Shown here: piece after piece, positions 47,598 to 56,708 of the stretch
How positions within the stretch are numbered: position 1 is the first letter of the stretch
How the letters are laid out: every line of letters begins with the position of its first letter
Assembly: GCF_027213645.1 (NCBI RefSeq)
Contig: NZ_JAPWGL010000001.1
Coordinates: forward strand, 372,001 to 436,000
DNA length: 64,000 nt
From: Pedobacter rhodius
GTDB lineage: Bacteria > Bacteroidota > Bacteroidia > Sphingobacteriales > Sphingobacteriaceae
Direction: 5' to 3'
Program-made: the position numbers and the translations under genes
The notes under the pieces: model-generated
The model's input: the letters and a program-made list of their open reading frames with translations, nothing else
Databases searched by the model: none
What the model was told of the DNA's origin: nothing

Positions 47598-48194
47598 ATC
47601 TAGCTGTAAAATTAACCGCTGCAGAATATTAGCGGTTCTTCAAAAATAGGAAATTTGAAGGTGTATGTTGTCAGGATTTTATCAACAAAAGGTAGGGGGA
47701 TTATTCAGCTGATTTAGAAAAAATCTTTACTTTTAATAATAATGAACCATAATTTTTTTGAGTATATTAACTAAAAAAAAACAAAACTGTCGTAACCAAC
47801 GATTTGTTCGCAAGGCTTAAACAACATATTGAGGATACAAATAATAAATTTGCATTTACAAAAAAAAATATAATTGTTTTTATTTAATTTTTTTTGAAAG
47901 ATATCCGTTTGTAGAACATGCTGTTGATAGAGCAAAAGAAATTAAAGGGTAGACAAGCGCAAAGAAAAATTAATCGAAGGCAAAAAATCAAATTGAAATT
48001 TTCTGAATGATGAAATTTTTGCAGAATAGAACAAAAATAGTTGTCATTCTGAGCATAGCGAAGAATCCCCAGCCGATGAAACACGAAATTTGAATACTGA
48101 AACAAACAAAATTGAACTCATCAGGAATCAAATACTTTCAGGTCAGGGGTTCTTCGTACCTCAGAATGACAAAATAAATATATTATTGCTTTTC
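47598..48194. other. 597-bp gene-free region upstream of dnaE
   Basis: Holds a leader hairpin (AACCGCT/AGCGGTT, 47614-47637), a minus-strand -7 element TATTTTTG (47641-47648) likely for dnaE, a plus-strand TAAATTTG (47846-47853) with no gene behind it, and the MITE-like element at 48041. Very AT-rich; no supported gene. Confidence 0.6.
48041..48172. repeat. MITE/REP-like element, copy 2
   Basis: 132 bp bounded by inverted TTGTCATTCTGAG (48041-48053) and CTCAGAATGACAA (48160-48172). Continuing arms GCGAAGAATCCCC and GGGGTTCTTCG also pair. Word use (GTCAT..GCGAAG) and length resemble the element at 36401. Confidence 0.7.
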
Positions 48195-48875
48195 TTAAAC
48201 TGCCAAACTTTCCAAAAGCACTTTTGCAGCTTCTTCTGATGAACCCGGGTTTTGTCCGGTGATCAATAAACCATCTTTTTTAACATAAGAACTCCAGTCG
48301 GCGCCTTTACTGTAATGGCCGCCCAGTTTTTTAAACTCGTCTTCTAATAAGAAAGGAACAACATCGGTTAATTTAACTGCTTCTTCCTCGGTATTTGAGA
48401 AACCGGTTACCGCTTTACCTTTTACCAAAGGATCACCATTTTGGTCTTTCACTTTAATTAATACACCTGGCGCATGACATACAAAAGCAACAGGTTTATC
48501 TGCATTATAAAAATTCTGAATCAGTTCAATAGATTTTTCGTCGTTCGCTAAATCCCAAAGTGGTCCATGTCCGCCCGGATAAAACACAGCATCATAACCG
48601 GCGTCGCTTACTTCACTTAATTTAAATGTATTGGCAAGTTTTGTTTTTAATGCCTCATCCGCTTTAAATCTTTTGGTTGCTTCAGTCTGTGCGTCAGGCG
48701 CATCACTTTTTGGATCAATTGGCGGTTGTCCTCCTTTTGGCGAAGCGATTGTAATTTCTACCCCGGCATCTGCCATAACATAATATGGTGCAGCAAATTC
48801 TTCAATCCAAAAACCTGTTTTTTCACCTGTATTTCCCAATTCACTGTGGGAAGTTAATACCATTAATACTTTCAT
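48195..48875 (-). CDS. DJ-1/PfpI (Hsp31-like) protein, possible glyoxalase III
   Basis: 226 residues. Nucleophile elbow VAFVCHAPG (Cys133, His134), the FYPGGHGPLWDL segment and an N-terminal Glu pair (GFWIEEFAAPYYV) match class I amidotransferase-like Hsp31/YhbO relatives. Such enzymes convert methylglyoxal to lactate or act as chaperones; sequence alone does not decide. A tandem hairpin array occupies its 5' region (48962-49315). Confidence 0.85.
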   Translation of the reverse strand: MKVLMVLTSHSELGNTGEKTGFWIEEFAAPYYVMADAGVEITIASPKGGQPPIDPKSDAPDAQTEATKRFKADEALKTKLANTFKLSEVSDAGYDAVFYPGGHGPLWDLANDEKSIELIQNFYNADKPVAFVCHAPGVLIKVKDQNGDPLVKGKAVTGFSNTEEEAVKLTDVVPFLLEDEFKKLGGHYSKGADWSSYVKKDGLLITGQNPGSSEEAAKVLLESLAV

Positions 48876-48961
48876 TATCTAATTTTATTTAATATATAAT
48901 GATTATCCATTTTTATGCCGAAAAACAGGTTATCGCTTAAAATGACAAATGCAATACGATT

Positions 48962-49315
48962 AGTTGAAGATGCGCCTGTTTCAACAATTCACGTTGCTTA
49001 TCACATGCGTTTGTGCTATAAAGTTGATTTGGTTGGTGAGCCACCAACCAAGGAGTTGAGATGAGTTGAAGATGCGCCTGTTTCAACAATTCACTTTGCT
49101 TATCACATGTGTTTGTGCTATTAATTTAATTAGGTTAGTTGGTGAGCCACTAGCCAAGAAGTTACTTGTAACAGGCTGTGTGCTGTTAAATTGATTTAGT
49201 TGGTTGGTTGGGTTGGTGAGCCACCAACCAAGGAATTAAAGCCACCAACGATGGAAAGGCTATTGTGCTATTAAATTGATCTGATTGGTTGGTGAACCAG
49301 CAACCGGGGAATTAT
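48962..49315. repeat. Four-unit tandem hairpin array between pyrB and the DJ-1 gene
   Basis: Units 1 and 2 (48962-49063, 49064-49165) are 102-bp near-identical repeats starting AGTTGAAGATGCGCCTG. Units 3 and 4 (about 49166-49240, 49241-49315) retain only the second half. Each ends in a hairpin with core GGTTGGTGAGCCACCAACC: TTGGTTGGTG/CACCAACCAA at 49029-49051 (perfect), 49135-49157 (two G-U, one mismatch), 49209-49231, and 49287-49305 (one mismatch). Each is preceded by a TGTGCT(A/G)T-type word. No T tracts and no spacers of CRISPR type. Function unknown. Confidence 0.75.
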
Positions 49316-49349
49316 TAACATAATAAAAAACCGGATGCCAAATATGCCA

Positions 49350-50279
49350 CTATCCCTGGCTGGCCAGTAAGTACAGCACCGCCATCCTGATTGCAACACC
49401 ATTTTCAACCTGTTCTAAAATGATAGATTGCTTGCTGTCTGCTACGTCGCTGGTAATCTCTACACCCCGGTTTATCGGGCCGGGATGCATCACAATAATT
49501 TCCTTATCAAGGTTATCCAGTATGTGTTTGTTTAAACCATACATCATGGCATATTCCCTTAAAGATGGAAAATATTTTATGTCCTGGCGTTCCAGTTGAA
49601 TGCGGAGCATGTTGGCTACGTCGCACCAGTTTAACGCTTTAATAAGATTATGTTCAACTTTTACACCAAGCTGGTGAATGTGTTTGGGGATAAGCGTTGT
49701 TGGCCCGCAAACCATAACTTCTGCGCCTAAACGTTGTAAACAGAGTATGTTGGAGATGGCTACCCTCGAATGCAGGATATCGCCTACAATAACAACTTTC
49801 TTTCCGGCAACATCGCCAAGTTTCTGGCGGATGGAAAAGGCATCAAGCAGGGCTTGTGTAGGATGTTCATGCGCACCGTCGCCGGCATTTACAATTTGTG
49901 CTTTAACATGCCTGCTTAAAAACTGGCCGGCACCTGCATAAGGGTGGCGCATTACAACCATATCAACTTTCATCGAGAGGATATTATTTACTGTATCGAT
50001 TAAAGTTTCGCCTTTGCTAACCGATGATGAAGAAGCGGCAAAGTTCACCACATCAGCAGAAAGTCTTTTTTCGGCCAGTTCAAATGAAAGTTTGGTTCTT
50101 GTAGAGTTTTCAAAGAAAATATTGGCGATTGTAATATCACGAAGTGAAGGAACCTTTTTAATAGGCCTGTTAATCACTTCTTTGAAATTATCTGCAGTTT
50201 CGAAAATTAATTCAATATCATTCCGGTTAATATCTTTAATGCCTAAAAGATGTCGGGTTGATAATTTTTCTGCTGCCAT
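49350..50279 (-). CDS. pyrB: Aspartate carbamoyltransferase catalytic subunit
   Basis: 309 residues. Carbamoyl-phosphate loop FFENSTRTKLSFELAEKRL, SSSSVSKGE loop, the MRHPYAGAG segment, HPTQALLDAFSIRQKLG and the MHPGPINRGVEI C-terminal loop. It commits carbamoyl phosphate to pyrimidines. It begins 7 nt after pyrR, so they form one operon. The regulatory subunit gene pyrI is not adjacent. Confidence 0.97.
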   Translation of the reverse strand: MAAEKLSTRHLLGIKDINRNDIELIFETADNFKEVINRPIKKVPSLRDITIANIFFENSTRTKLSFELAEKRLSADVVNFAASSSSVSKGETLIDTVNNILSMKVDMVVMRHPYAGAGQFLSRHVKAQIVNAGDGAHEHPTQALLDAFSIRQKLGDVAGKKVVIVGDILHSRVAISNILCLQRLGAEVMVCGPTTLIPKHIHQLGVKVEHNLIKALNWCDVANMLRIQLERQDIKYFPSLREYAMMYGLNKHILDNLDKEIIVMHPGPINRGVEITSDVADSKQSIILEQVENGVAIRMAVLYLLASQG

Positions 50280-50286
50280 TTTTTAT

Positions 50287-50832
50287 TTATTGTTTTTCGG
50301 ATAATAAAATCACTTTGTCTTCTGCACCTTCATCGGCCCAGCTTACTTTTACGTGTTGAGAATTCAGACTGTCTACCTGAAGGCCAATGTAATTTGGCTC
50401 GATTGGCAAGTGCCTGCTAAATCTTCTGTCTATCAATACCAAAAGCTCAACCTTTTCCGGGCGACCATATGCAAGTAATGCATCCATTGCCGCTCTTATT
50501 GTTCTTCCGGTCCAGAGTACATCATCAATTAAAATCACCTTTTTACCTTCGATGATGAAATCAATAGAATTGCTGCTGGCTGTTACCAGGCCATCTTTAC
50601 GGCGGAAATCATCCCTGAAGAACGTAATATCAAGGTTTCCCTTTAAGATTTTTTTGTTTTTTAAAATACTTTGAAGTTCGGTTTGAATCCGATCGGCCAG
50701 AAAAATTCCTCTTGGCTGGATGCCGATTAAAACGGTATTTGCAAAATCATCGTGGTTTTCAATTAACTGGCGACAAAGCCTTTTAATTGTTATCTGAATT
50801 TTTTGTCCGTCAAAGATTGTTTTCTTTTGCAT
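50287..50832 (-). CDS. pyrR: PyrR, pyrimidine regulator / uracil phosphoribosyltransferase
   Basis: 181 residues from the ATG at 50832. A longer frame from TTG at 50850 is rejected because it starts inside the -7 element. PRPP motif VILIDDVLWTGRT and flexible-loop region DITFFRDDFRRKDG match PyrR. In Firmicutes PyrR binds pyr leader RNA to cause attenuation and also makes UMP. Here the predicted leader is only a few nt, leaving no room for an attenuator ahead of pyrR, so UPRTase activity or a distant RNA target is likelier. Confidence 0.93.
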   Translation of the reverse strand: MQKKTIFDGQKIQITIKRLCRQLIENHDDFANTVLIGIQPRGIFLADRIQTELQSILKNKKILKGNLDITFFRDDFRRKDGLVTASSNSIDFIIEGKKVILIDDVLWTGRTIRAAMDALLAYGRPEKVELLVLIDRRFSRHLPIEPNYIGLQVDSLNSQHVKVSWADEGAEDKVILLSEKQ

Positions 50833-50847
50833 TGAAGAAGGATTGGG

Positions 50848-50855
50848 CAAATATA
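50848..50855 (-). promoter_or_regulatory. -7 promoter element of pyrR-pyrB
   Basis: TATATTTG on the minus strand, 15 nt before the pyrR ATG at 50832. It fixes the start choice for pyrR. No clear -33 element. Confidence 0.55.
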
Positions 50856-50900
50856 GAAAAATGTTTCAAGGTTGAAAAGTTGAATTTGAATTAGATGCCG

Positions 50901-51665
50901 TTATATCCAGATGTCATTTTCAGAAGTGAGGATAACTGGTTTATCACCTGTAATTAAAATGGTGTGTTCATGTTGTGCAACGTAACCACCTTTATTTCCG
51001 GTTAAGGTCCAGCCGTCTTCTTCCGTTTCAGCAATACTCGATGCAGTAGAAATAAAGGTTTCGATGGCAACAGTTGTATTTTTTCTGAATCGCTCCTGAT
51101 TATATTTATCGTAAAAATTGGCAATTTCATGCGGGGCTTCATGTAAATTTCTTCCAACGCCATGGCCCGTCAAGTTTTTAATTACACGGAAACCTGATTT
51201 CCGGGCTTCAGTTTCTATTAATCTTCCGATTTCAGCTATCCGAACGCCACCTTTTATACCATATATTGCTTTTTTAAGAATCGACTTTGAGGCATTAACA
51301 AGTACATTATGGTTGTGTAAATCCTCCCCTAATACGAACGAGCCACCATTATCTGACCAAAAACCATTTAATTCGGCAGAAACGTCAATGTTTATTAAAT
51401 CACCTTCCCTTAAAATTTTGTTTTTTGTCGGAATGCCATGAGCTATCTCGTTGTTAATACTGATACAGGTCCAGCCGGGAAAGTTATAGGTTAACCGGGG
51501 CGCAGATTTCGCTCCGAAATCGTTCAGAATTTCGCCACCAAAATCATCAAGCTGCTTTGCAGACAAACCTGGTTTGGCGAAATTGCGCATTTCTTTGAGC
51601 GTGTAAGCAACAGCTTTACTTACCCTTTGCATGCCGATTAGTTCTTCTTCAGTTGTGATTGACAT
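50901..51665 (-). CDS. map: Methionine aminopeptidase type I
   Basis: 254 residues. Metal ligands lie in NIDVSAELNGFWSDNG (two Asp), the GHGVGRNLHEAP segment (His), and the AIETFIS and AQHEHTI regions (Glu). It removes N-terminal Met co-translationally. Stand-alone gene downstream of which the pyrR operon begins. Confidence 0.95.
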   Translation of the reverse strand: MSITTEEELIGMQRVSKAVAYTLKEMRNFAKPGLSAKQLDDFGGEILNDFGAKSAPRLTYNFPGWTCISINNEIAHGIPTKNKILREGDLINIDVSAELNGFWSDNGGSFVLGEDLHNHNVLVNASKSILKKAIYGIKGGVRIAEIGRLIETEARKSGFRVIKNLTGHGVGRNLHEAPHEIANFYDKYNQERFRKNTTVAIETFISTASSIAETEEDGWTLTGNKGGYVAQHEHTILITGDKPVILTSENDIWI

Positions 51666-51719
51666 AGCGATGAATTTTTAACGAAGATAGCTTTTTAACG
51701 ATTAAGGTTATAAAATACA

Positions 51720-51727
51720 TAACTTTG
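51720..51727 (+). promoter_or_regulatory. -7 promoter element of the DCC-family gene
   Basis: TAACTTTG, 9 nt before the ATG at 51737; no clear -33 element. Confidence 0.4.
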
Positions 51728-51736
51728 TGACCGGAT

Positions 51737-52138
51737 ATGGCACATAACCCAATTATTTTCTTCGATGGTGTTTGTAACCTCTGTAATACTTCTGTACAGT
51801 TCGTAATCAAGCATGATAAGGCAAATTTATTCAGCTTCAGTGCCTTACAGGGAAATTATGCTAAAAAAGTTTTGCCCGGGTTTAATGTCGATTTTGATAA
51901 AATTAATTCTATCCTATTAATTGAAAATAATAAATTATATACCAAATCATCTGCCGCTTTAAGAGTCGCGAAGAAATTGAATGGACTACTGCCGATATTA
52001 TATGTTTTTATACTGGTTCCAAAATTTATCCGGGATTGGATTTATGATATTATTGCAAAAAACCGTTATAAATGGTGGGGTAAGCAAGAAAGTTGCTGGG
52101 TTCCAACACCTGATTTGAAAAGCAAGTTTTATGATTAA
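51737..52138 (+). CDS. DCC-family thiol-disulfide oxidoreductase (DUF393)
   Basis: 133 residues with the family DxxCxxC motif FFDGVCNLC (Asp10, Cys13, Cys16) and the RDWIYDIIAKNRYKWWGK C-terminal segment. The family is thioredoxin-like; substrates are unknown. Its stop overlaps the convergent hexosaminidase stop by 4 nt. Confidence 0.9.
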   Translation: MAHNPIIFFDGVCNLCNTSVQFVIKHDKANLFSFSALQGNYAKKVLPGFNVDFDKINSILLIENNKLYTKSSAALRVAKKLNGLLPILYVFILVPKFIRDWIYDIIAKNRYKWWGKQESCWVPTPDLKSKFYD

Positions 52139-53805
52139 TTTTCCAGATATCTCTTTGAATAGGTTATGCCCATTAAATCATACCGTTTGAATTGGGTTTT
52201 TAACCTTTTTTGAAAATCAGGATAATTTCGTTTCTCTTTCGGACTCCAAAGAATTTCACTCAATGCATCTAATCTGGGAAAGAGCATGTATTGTGCTTTG
52301 GCCGTATTTGTGATGTATTCCGTCCATAAACAACCCTGACCGCCCCATATATATTTTGCCTGTCCGGCATTTAGTGCTGCCGGAATCGGTTCATAATTGT
52401 AAACATCAATTAATGGTGAAACTTTATTTGCAGTTAAACTATCTTCTTTTGCAAACTGGGCATGATTGAAATATAGGATGAGCTCGGGTGTCATGATGGC
52501 TTTATGCTGTTGTTTTGCTGCTTCAATTCCGCCTTTTTCTCCCTGCCAGCTCATAACTACAGCATTTGGAGCTAAACCACCTTGTATAATTTCATTCCAG
52601 CCGATAATCGTTTTGCCTTTGCTGTTTACAAATTTCTCCATTCTGCGAATGAAATAACTTTGCAGTTCACTTTCCGTTTTCAGGCCGTTATCTATCATAA
52701 ACTGTTGCGAAATTGGAGATTGTTTCCACCACACTTTAGAAGCTTCATCTCCGCCAATATGAATGTATGGCGACGGGAATAGGTTCATCACTTCAGTTAA
52801 TACATTTTCCAGAAATTTAAAAGTGGTGTCAGAAGCCTGAAGTACATTATTGTATTTGTTCATCATGCCCCAGGTTTCGGCAACTTCATATTTTTTATCC
52901 GGTGTTGTGCCCAATTCGGGATAGGCCGCTAATAAAGCCAAACTATGGGCAGGCATCTCAATTTCAGGAATTATAGTTATATAACGTTTGGATGCATAAT
53001 CAACTACCTCCTTAATTTGTTCTTGTGTATAGTACCCGCCATGGCGAATGCCATCTGTTTTAATAACCGCATCCTGAGGGGTGATTTTGATATCGTTTGG
53101 TGATACCTGATATTTAATGTTTTCATTACCTTTTCCTGGCCACAAGCCAATAATACTTCCATTGCGCCAGGCACCGGTTTCCGTTAATTTCGGGTATTTT
53201 TTAATCTCGATTCTCCAGCCATGGTCGTCGGTTAAATGCCAATGAAAGTAGTTCATCTTATGCAAGGCCAGGTAATCGATATATTGTTTTACAAAATCCA
53301 CATCAAAGAAATGACGGCTTACATCAAGGTGCATCCCACGGTAGTCGAAACGGGGGTAATCGACAATGTTAACCGATGGTATTTGCAGCGGAAAGGCTTT
53401 TGGTGAATAAGGCAAAAGCTGAATTAAAGTTTGGATTCCGTAAAAAATGCCTTTACTTGTCGCGGAATTTATAGTTACCTGCTTTGAATTAATTTCTAAT
53501 TCATATCTGTCAATATGATTTGTTTTTATGTTGTCATTAATCAGTCGGATAACGTTCTCTTTCTGATTTCCTGTTGAATCTTTAGTTAACAGTATTCCGT
53601 AAAACTTTTGCAGATAATTATTTAAAAATGAAGTGGCGTTCAGTAACGAGTCATTCGCAATTATCTTGGTATTTCCATTTATAATAAAGGATTGAGCTTT
53701 AGTGTTTAATTGAAGTTGTACAGGTTGCGGTATAATGTTGGCCTCCTGTGCGAGTACATTTAAGCTAAAAATTTTGAGTAAAACTAAAAATGCAAATTTT
53801 TTCAT
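52135..53805 (-). CDS. Beta-N-acetylhexosaminidase (GH20)
   Basis: 556 residues. Signal peptide (cleavage near LNVLAQ), GH20b N-terminal domain, then the (beta/alpha)8 catalytic domain: DYPRFDYRGMHLDVSRHFF, HWHLTDDHGWRIEIKKYPKL and the catalytic Asp-Glu pair in HIGGDEASKVWW. It releases terminal GlcNAc/GalNAc from chitin fragments, glycans or peptidoglycan-derived sugars in the periplasm. There is no PUL context here. Confidence 0.94.
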   Translation of the reverse strand: MKKFAFLVLLKIFSLNVLAQEANIIPQPVQLQLNTKAQSFIINGNTKIIANDSLLNATSFLNNYLQKFYGILLTKDSTGNQKENVIRLINDNIKTNHIDRYELEINSKQVTINSATSKGIFYGIQTLIQLLPYSPKAFPLQIPSVNIVDYPRFDYRGMHLDVSRHFFDVDFVKQYIDYLALHKMNYFHWHLTDDHGWRIEIKKYPKLTETGAWRNGSIIGLWPGKGNENIKYQVSPNDIKITPQDAVIKTDGIRHGGYYTQEQIKEVVDYASKRYITIIPEIEMPAHSLALLAAYPELGTTPDKKYEVAETWGMMNKYNNVLQASDTTFKFLENVLTEVMNLFPSPYIHIGGDEASKVWWKQSPISQQFMIDNGLKTESELQSYFIRRMEKFVNSKGKTIIGWNEIIQGGLAPNAVVMSWQGEKGGIEAAKQQHKAIMTPELILYFNHAQFAKEDSLTANKVSPLIDVYNYEPIPAALNAGQAKYIWGGQGCLWTEYITNTAKAQYMLFPRLDALSEILWSPKEKRNYPDFQKRLKTQFKRYDLMGITYSKRYLEN

Positions 53806-53949
53806 ACAGAAATTTTATACATCAAAAGTAATAATTATAGTTTGATGAAATGCCGTGAAAGAGAGTAAGCAGAAATTTACCGGTTAAAGATTTAGTTGTA
53901 TTTTAATAGCAGGTTTTTAATACCTTAGTTAAGGCTAAAGTTATGTACA

Positions 53950-54672
53950 ATGAAAATTAGTGTTCTCACACCTTCTTTCAATTCAGGAAAATACATAAAA
54001 AGGGCAATTGAAAGTGTTCTGATTCAGAATTATTCAGATTTCGAACATATTATAGTCGACAGCGATTCTTATGATGATACTGTATCAATTATCCAGGAAT
54101 ACCCTCACATAAAACTTCGATCAGAAAAGGATAGCGGACAATCTGAGGCTATGAACAAGGCATTTAATATGAGTTCCGGGGGTATAATTGTTTATCTAAA
54201 TGCGGATGATGAGTTTTTGCCTGGTGCATTTGATGCCGCAATATCAGCGTTTCAAGCGAATAAGGACGCCGATATGATTATTGGAAATCTGATTTTTAAA
54301 AGTGCAACCGAAAGTTCATTGAGAATACCATCAATCCGATATACAGACGTTTTACAATACTGGCTAAATTTGTTTCCGAATAATCCGGTCAGTTATTTTT
54401 ATAAGCGCAAAGTTCAGGAGCAGATAGGCGAATTTCCTGTTGATGACCATTATTCTATGGATATTTGGTTCATTCTTAAGGTTTATAAGCAATTTAAGGT
54501 GGTTAAAATTGATGCAACACTTGGTATTTTTCATTCTGACGGATACAATAAAACAGCAATTGCAGATTTAGGTCAAAACCTGCACAACGCAACTAAAAAT
54601 CATCTGATAAATGATAACCCCTGGTTGCTCCTATTTTTTTATTATAAACTCTTGTTGGGGAGATTGAAATAA
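53950..54672 (+). CDS. Glycosyltransferase family 2 (GT-A)
   Basis: 240 residues. N-terminal SVLTPSFNSGKYIKRAIES then VLIQNY, the DSGQSEAMNKAF region and a DxD-like metal motif in YLNADDEF. No membrane helices. It transfers a sugar from a nucleotide donor, probably for surface polysaccharide; acceptor unknown. It stands alone between hexosaminidase and rpsA. Confidence 0.88.
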   Translation: MKISVLTPSFNSGKYIKRAIESVLIQNYSDFEHIIVDSDSYDDTVSIIQEYPHIKLRSEKDSGQSEAMNKAFNMSSGGIIVYLNADDEFLPGAFDAAISAFQANKDADMIIGNLIFKSATESSLRIPSIRYTDVLQYWLNLFPNNPVSYFYKRKVQEQIGEFPVDDHYSMDIWFILKVYKQFKVVKIDATLGIFHSDGYNKTAIADLGQNLHNATKNHLINDNPWLLLFFYYKLLLGRLK

Positions 54673-54680
54673 TTTTTTCA

Positions 54681-54718
54681 AAAAAAAAGCTCCCAAATTT
54701 TACATCTGGGAGCTTTTA
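54681..54718 (-). terminator. Terminator after rpsA (convergent with the GT2 gene)
   Basis: AAAAGCTCCCA and TGGGAGCTTTT pair perfectly with an 11-nt loop; the minus strand continues with nine T, the plus strand with TTTT. Bidirectional. Confidence 0.92.
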
Positions 54719-54736
54719 ATTATCAGTTAAAAAGAA

Positions 54737-56671
54737 CTAGCCTTTTTTAGCTTTGCTTTCTTCGCCTTCTAATTGCGATTTCAATTGAGCCAATACGTCT
54801 AAGTCGCCTAAAGTAGATTTCTCTACCGAATCTTTAACTTTTTTAACAGCAGTTACGGCAGCTTTAGCTTCTTTTTTCTTAGTTGCTCTTTCTTCAGCAA
54901 CAGCTTCAGCTTTAACCTCTTCCCAGATACGGGCATGAGATACGACAATGCGTTTCGCTTCTTTGTTAAACTCAATGATTTTAAACTCATTTGCCTCATC
55001 AGCTTTAAGTGTAGAACCATCTTCTTTAACCATGTGTTTAGTTGGTACGAAACCTTCTACACCATATGGTAAAGCAATCACAGCACCTTTATCAGTTACT
55101 TTAACAACAGTACCCTGGTGAACCGAATCTAACGTGAAGATGGTTTCGAAAGTATCCCAAGGGTTTTCTTCTAATTGTTTGTGACCTAAGCTTAATTTGC
55201 GGTTATCAACATCTAATTCTAAAACAACTACGTCTAACACATCACCAACTTTAGTGAATTCGTTAGGGTGGTTTACTTTTTTAGACCAAGATAAATCAGA
55301 GATGTGGATTAAACCATCGATACCTTCTTCGATTTCAACAAAAACACCGAAGTTAGTCATATTTTTAACCGTTGCTTTATGCTTGCTTCCTACCGGGAAT
55401 TTAGCAGCAACTTCTTGCCATGGATCATTAGATAATTGTTTAATACCTAAGCTCATTTTGCGCTCGTCTCTATCTAAAGTTAAAACTTCAGCTTCGATCT
55501 CATCACCAACTTTTAAGAATTCCTGTGGATTTCTCAAGTTTTGCGACCAGCTCATTTCAGAAACGTGGATTAAACCTTCAACACCAGGGATAATTTCTAA
55601 GAAAGCACCGTAATCTGCAACAGTTACGATTTTTCCTTTTACTTTAGAACCAACCTGAATGTCAGCACTTAAGTTTTCCCAAGGGTGTGGTGTTAATTGT
55701 TTTAAGCCTAAAGCGATACGTTTTTTCTCATCATCGAAATCTAAAACAACAACGTTGATTTTTTCATCTAATGATAATACTTCTTTCGGATGCTCTATGC
55801 GGCCCCAAGAAATATCAGTAATGTGAAGTAAACCATCAACACCACCTAAATCGATGAATACACCGAAATCCGTAATGTTTTTAACAGTACCTTCAAGTAC
55901 CTGACCTTTTTCTAATTTAGAAACGATTTCTACTTTTTGGCTTTCTAAATCGTCTTCGATTAACACTTTATGAGAAACAACTACGTTTTTAAACTCATGG
56001 TTAATTTTAACAACTTTGAATTCCATTGTTTTACCCACGTATACATCGTAATCGCGGATAGGTTTAATATCAATTTGAGATCCTGGTAAGAAAGCTTCAA
56101 CGCCCATGATGTCGACAATTAAACCACCTTTAGTACGGCTCTTAACGAAACCGTTGATGATTCTGTCATTTTCAAGCGCCTCATTAATTGCTTCCCATGA
56201 TCTTTGGGTTTTAGCTCTTTTGCGGGAAAGGATCAATTGACCGTTAGCATCTTCCGGTGCTTCAACGAAAACGTCAACTGAATCGCCGATTTTTAGATCT
56301 GGTGTATCACGGAATTCAGAAGTAGAAACTAAACCGTCTGATTTAAAACCTACGTTTAATACCACGTCTTTGTTGTTAATTGAAACAACAGTTCCGCTGA
56401 TGATTTCACCTTTAGTGATCTGATTAAATGTTCCGGCATACATATCTTCAAACTTTTTACGGTCTGCATCATTGTAATTTCCGAAAACTTTTTCATCTGC
56501 ATCCCAATCGAAATCTTCGGTTGGTGTTGCTAATGATGATTTGATCGATTCGATCGAAACTGAATCTGCTTCTGATTCAATTGTTTCTTTTTCAGTCAGG
56601 CGTCCGCCTTCTCCCTGAAGTTCAGCTGTTTTTGCTGCTAATTCTTTTTCTGCTACTTGTTTTTTAGCCAT
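54737..56671 (-). CDS. rpsA: 30S ribosomal protein bS1
   Basis: 644 residues: an acidic N-terminal extension of about 85 residues, six S1/OB domains (starting GEIISGTV, NDRIINGFV, GQVLEGTV, GSKVKGKI, GSKHKATV, DSVHQGTV) and a Lys/Glu-rich tail. bS1 unfolds and recruits mRNA at the 30S platform, especially important where SD pairing is not used. It has its own promoter, an SD-like leader and a strong terminator. Confidence 0.96.
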   Translation of the reverse strand: MAKKQVAEKELAAKTAELQGEGGRLTEKETIESEADSVSIESIKSSLATPTEDFDWDADEKVFGNYNDADRKKFEDMYAGTFNQITKGEIISGTVVSINNKDVVLNVGFKSDGLVSTSEFRDTPDLKIGDSVDVFVEAPEDANGQLILSRKRAKTQRSWEAINEALENDRIINGFVKSRTKGGLIVDIMGVEAFLPGSQIDIKPIRDYDVYVGKTMEFKVVKINHEFKNVVVSHKVLIEDDLESQKVEIVSKLEKGQVLEGTVKNITDFGVFIDLGGVDGLLHITDISWGRIEHPKEVLSLDEKINVVVLDFDDEKKRIALGLKQLTPHPWENLSADIQVGSKVKGKIVTVADYGAFLEIIPGVEGLIHVSEMSWSQNLRNPQEFLKVGDEIEAEVLTLDRDERKMSLGIKQLSNDPWQEVAAKFPVGSKHKATVKNMTNFGVFVEIEEGIDGLIHISDLSWSKKVNHPNEFTKVGDVLDVVVLELDVDNRKLSLGHKQLEENPWDTFETIFTLDSVHQGTVVKVTDKGAVIALPYGVEGFVPTKHMVKEDGSTLKADEANEFKIIEFNKEAKRIVVSHARIWEEVKAEAVAEERATKKKEAKAAVTAVKKVKDSVEKSTLGDLDVLAQLKSQLEGEESKAKKG

Positions 56672-56681
56672 TAATTAATTA

Positions 56682-56689
56682 TCTCCTTT
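56682..56689 (-). promoter_or_regulatory. Shine-Dalgarno-like sequence of rpsA
   Basis: On the minus strand AAAGGAGAT lies 10 nt before the ATG at 56671; AAAGGAG pairs with the 16S tail. It is one of few SD-like leaders in the window. Confidence 0.6.
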
Positions 56690-56708
56690 TTTCCCTATTT
56701 AGGGACTG

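Noticed and set aside
47884..48105. 73-codon minus-strand frame
   Set aside because: It lies partly in the MITE-like element; the RLGILRYAQND-type peptide is a familiar artefact of such repeats.
48915..49064. 49-codon open frame through unit 1 of the hairpin array
   Set aside because: The frame closes in unit 2 despite near-identical DNA, and differences between units fall at non-synonymous positions; a noncoding repeat is likelier.
48962..49315. CRISPR array
   Set aside because: Units vary from about 75 to 102 bp, there are no unique spacers of constant size and no cas genes nearby.
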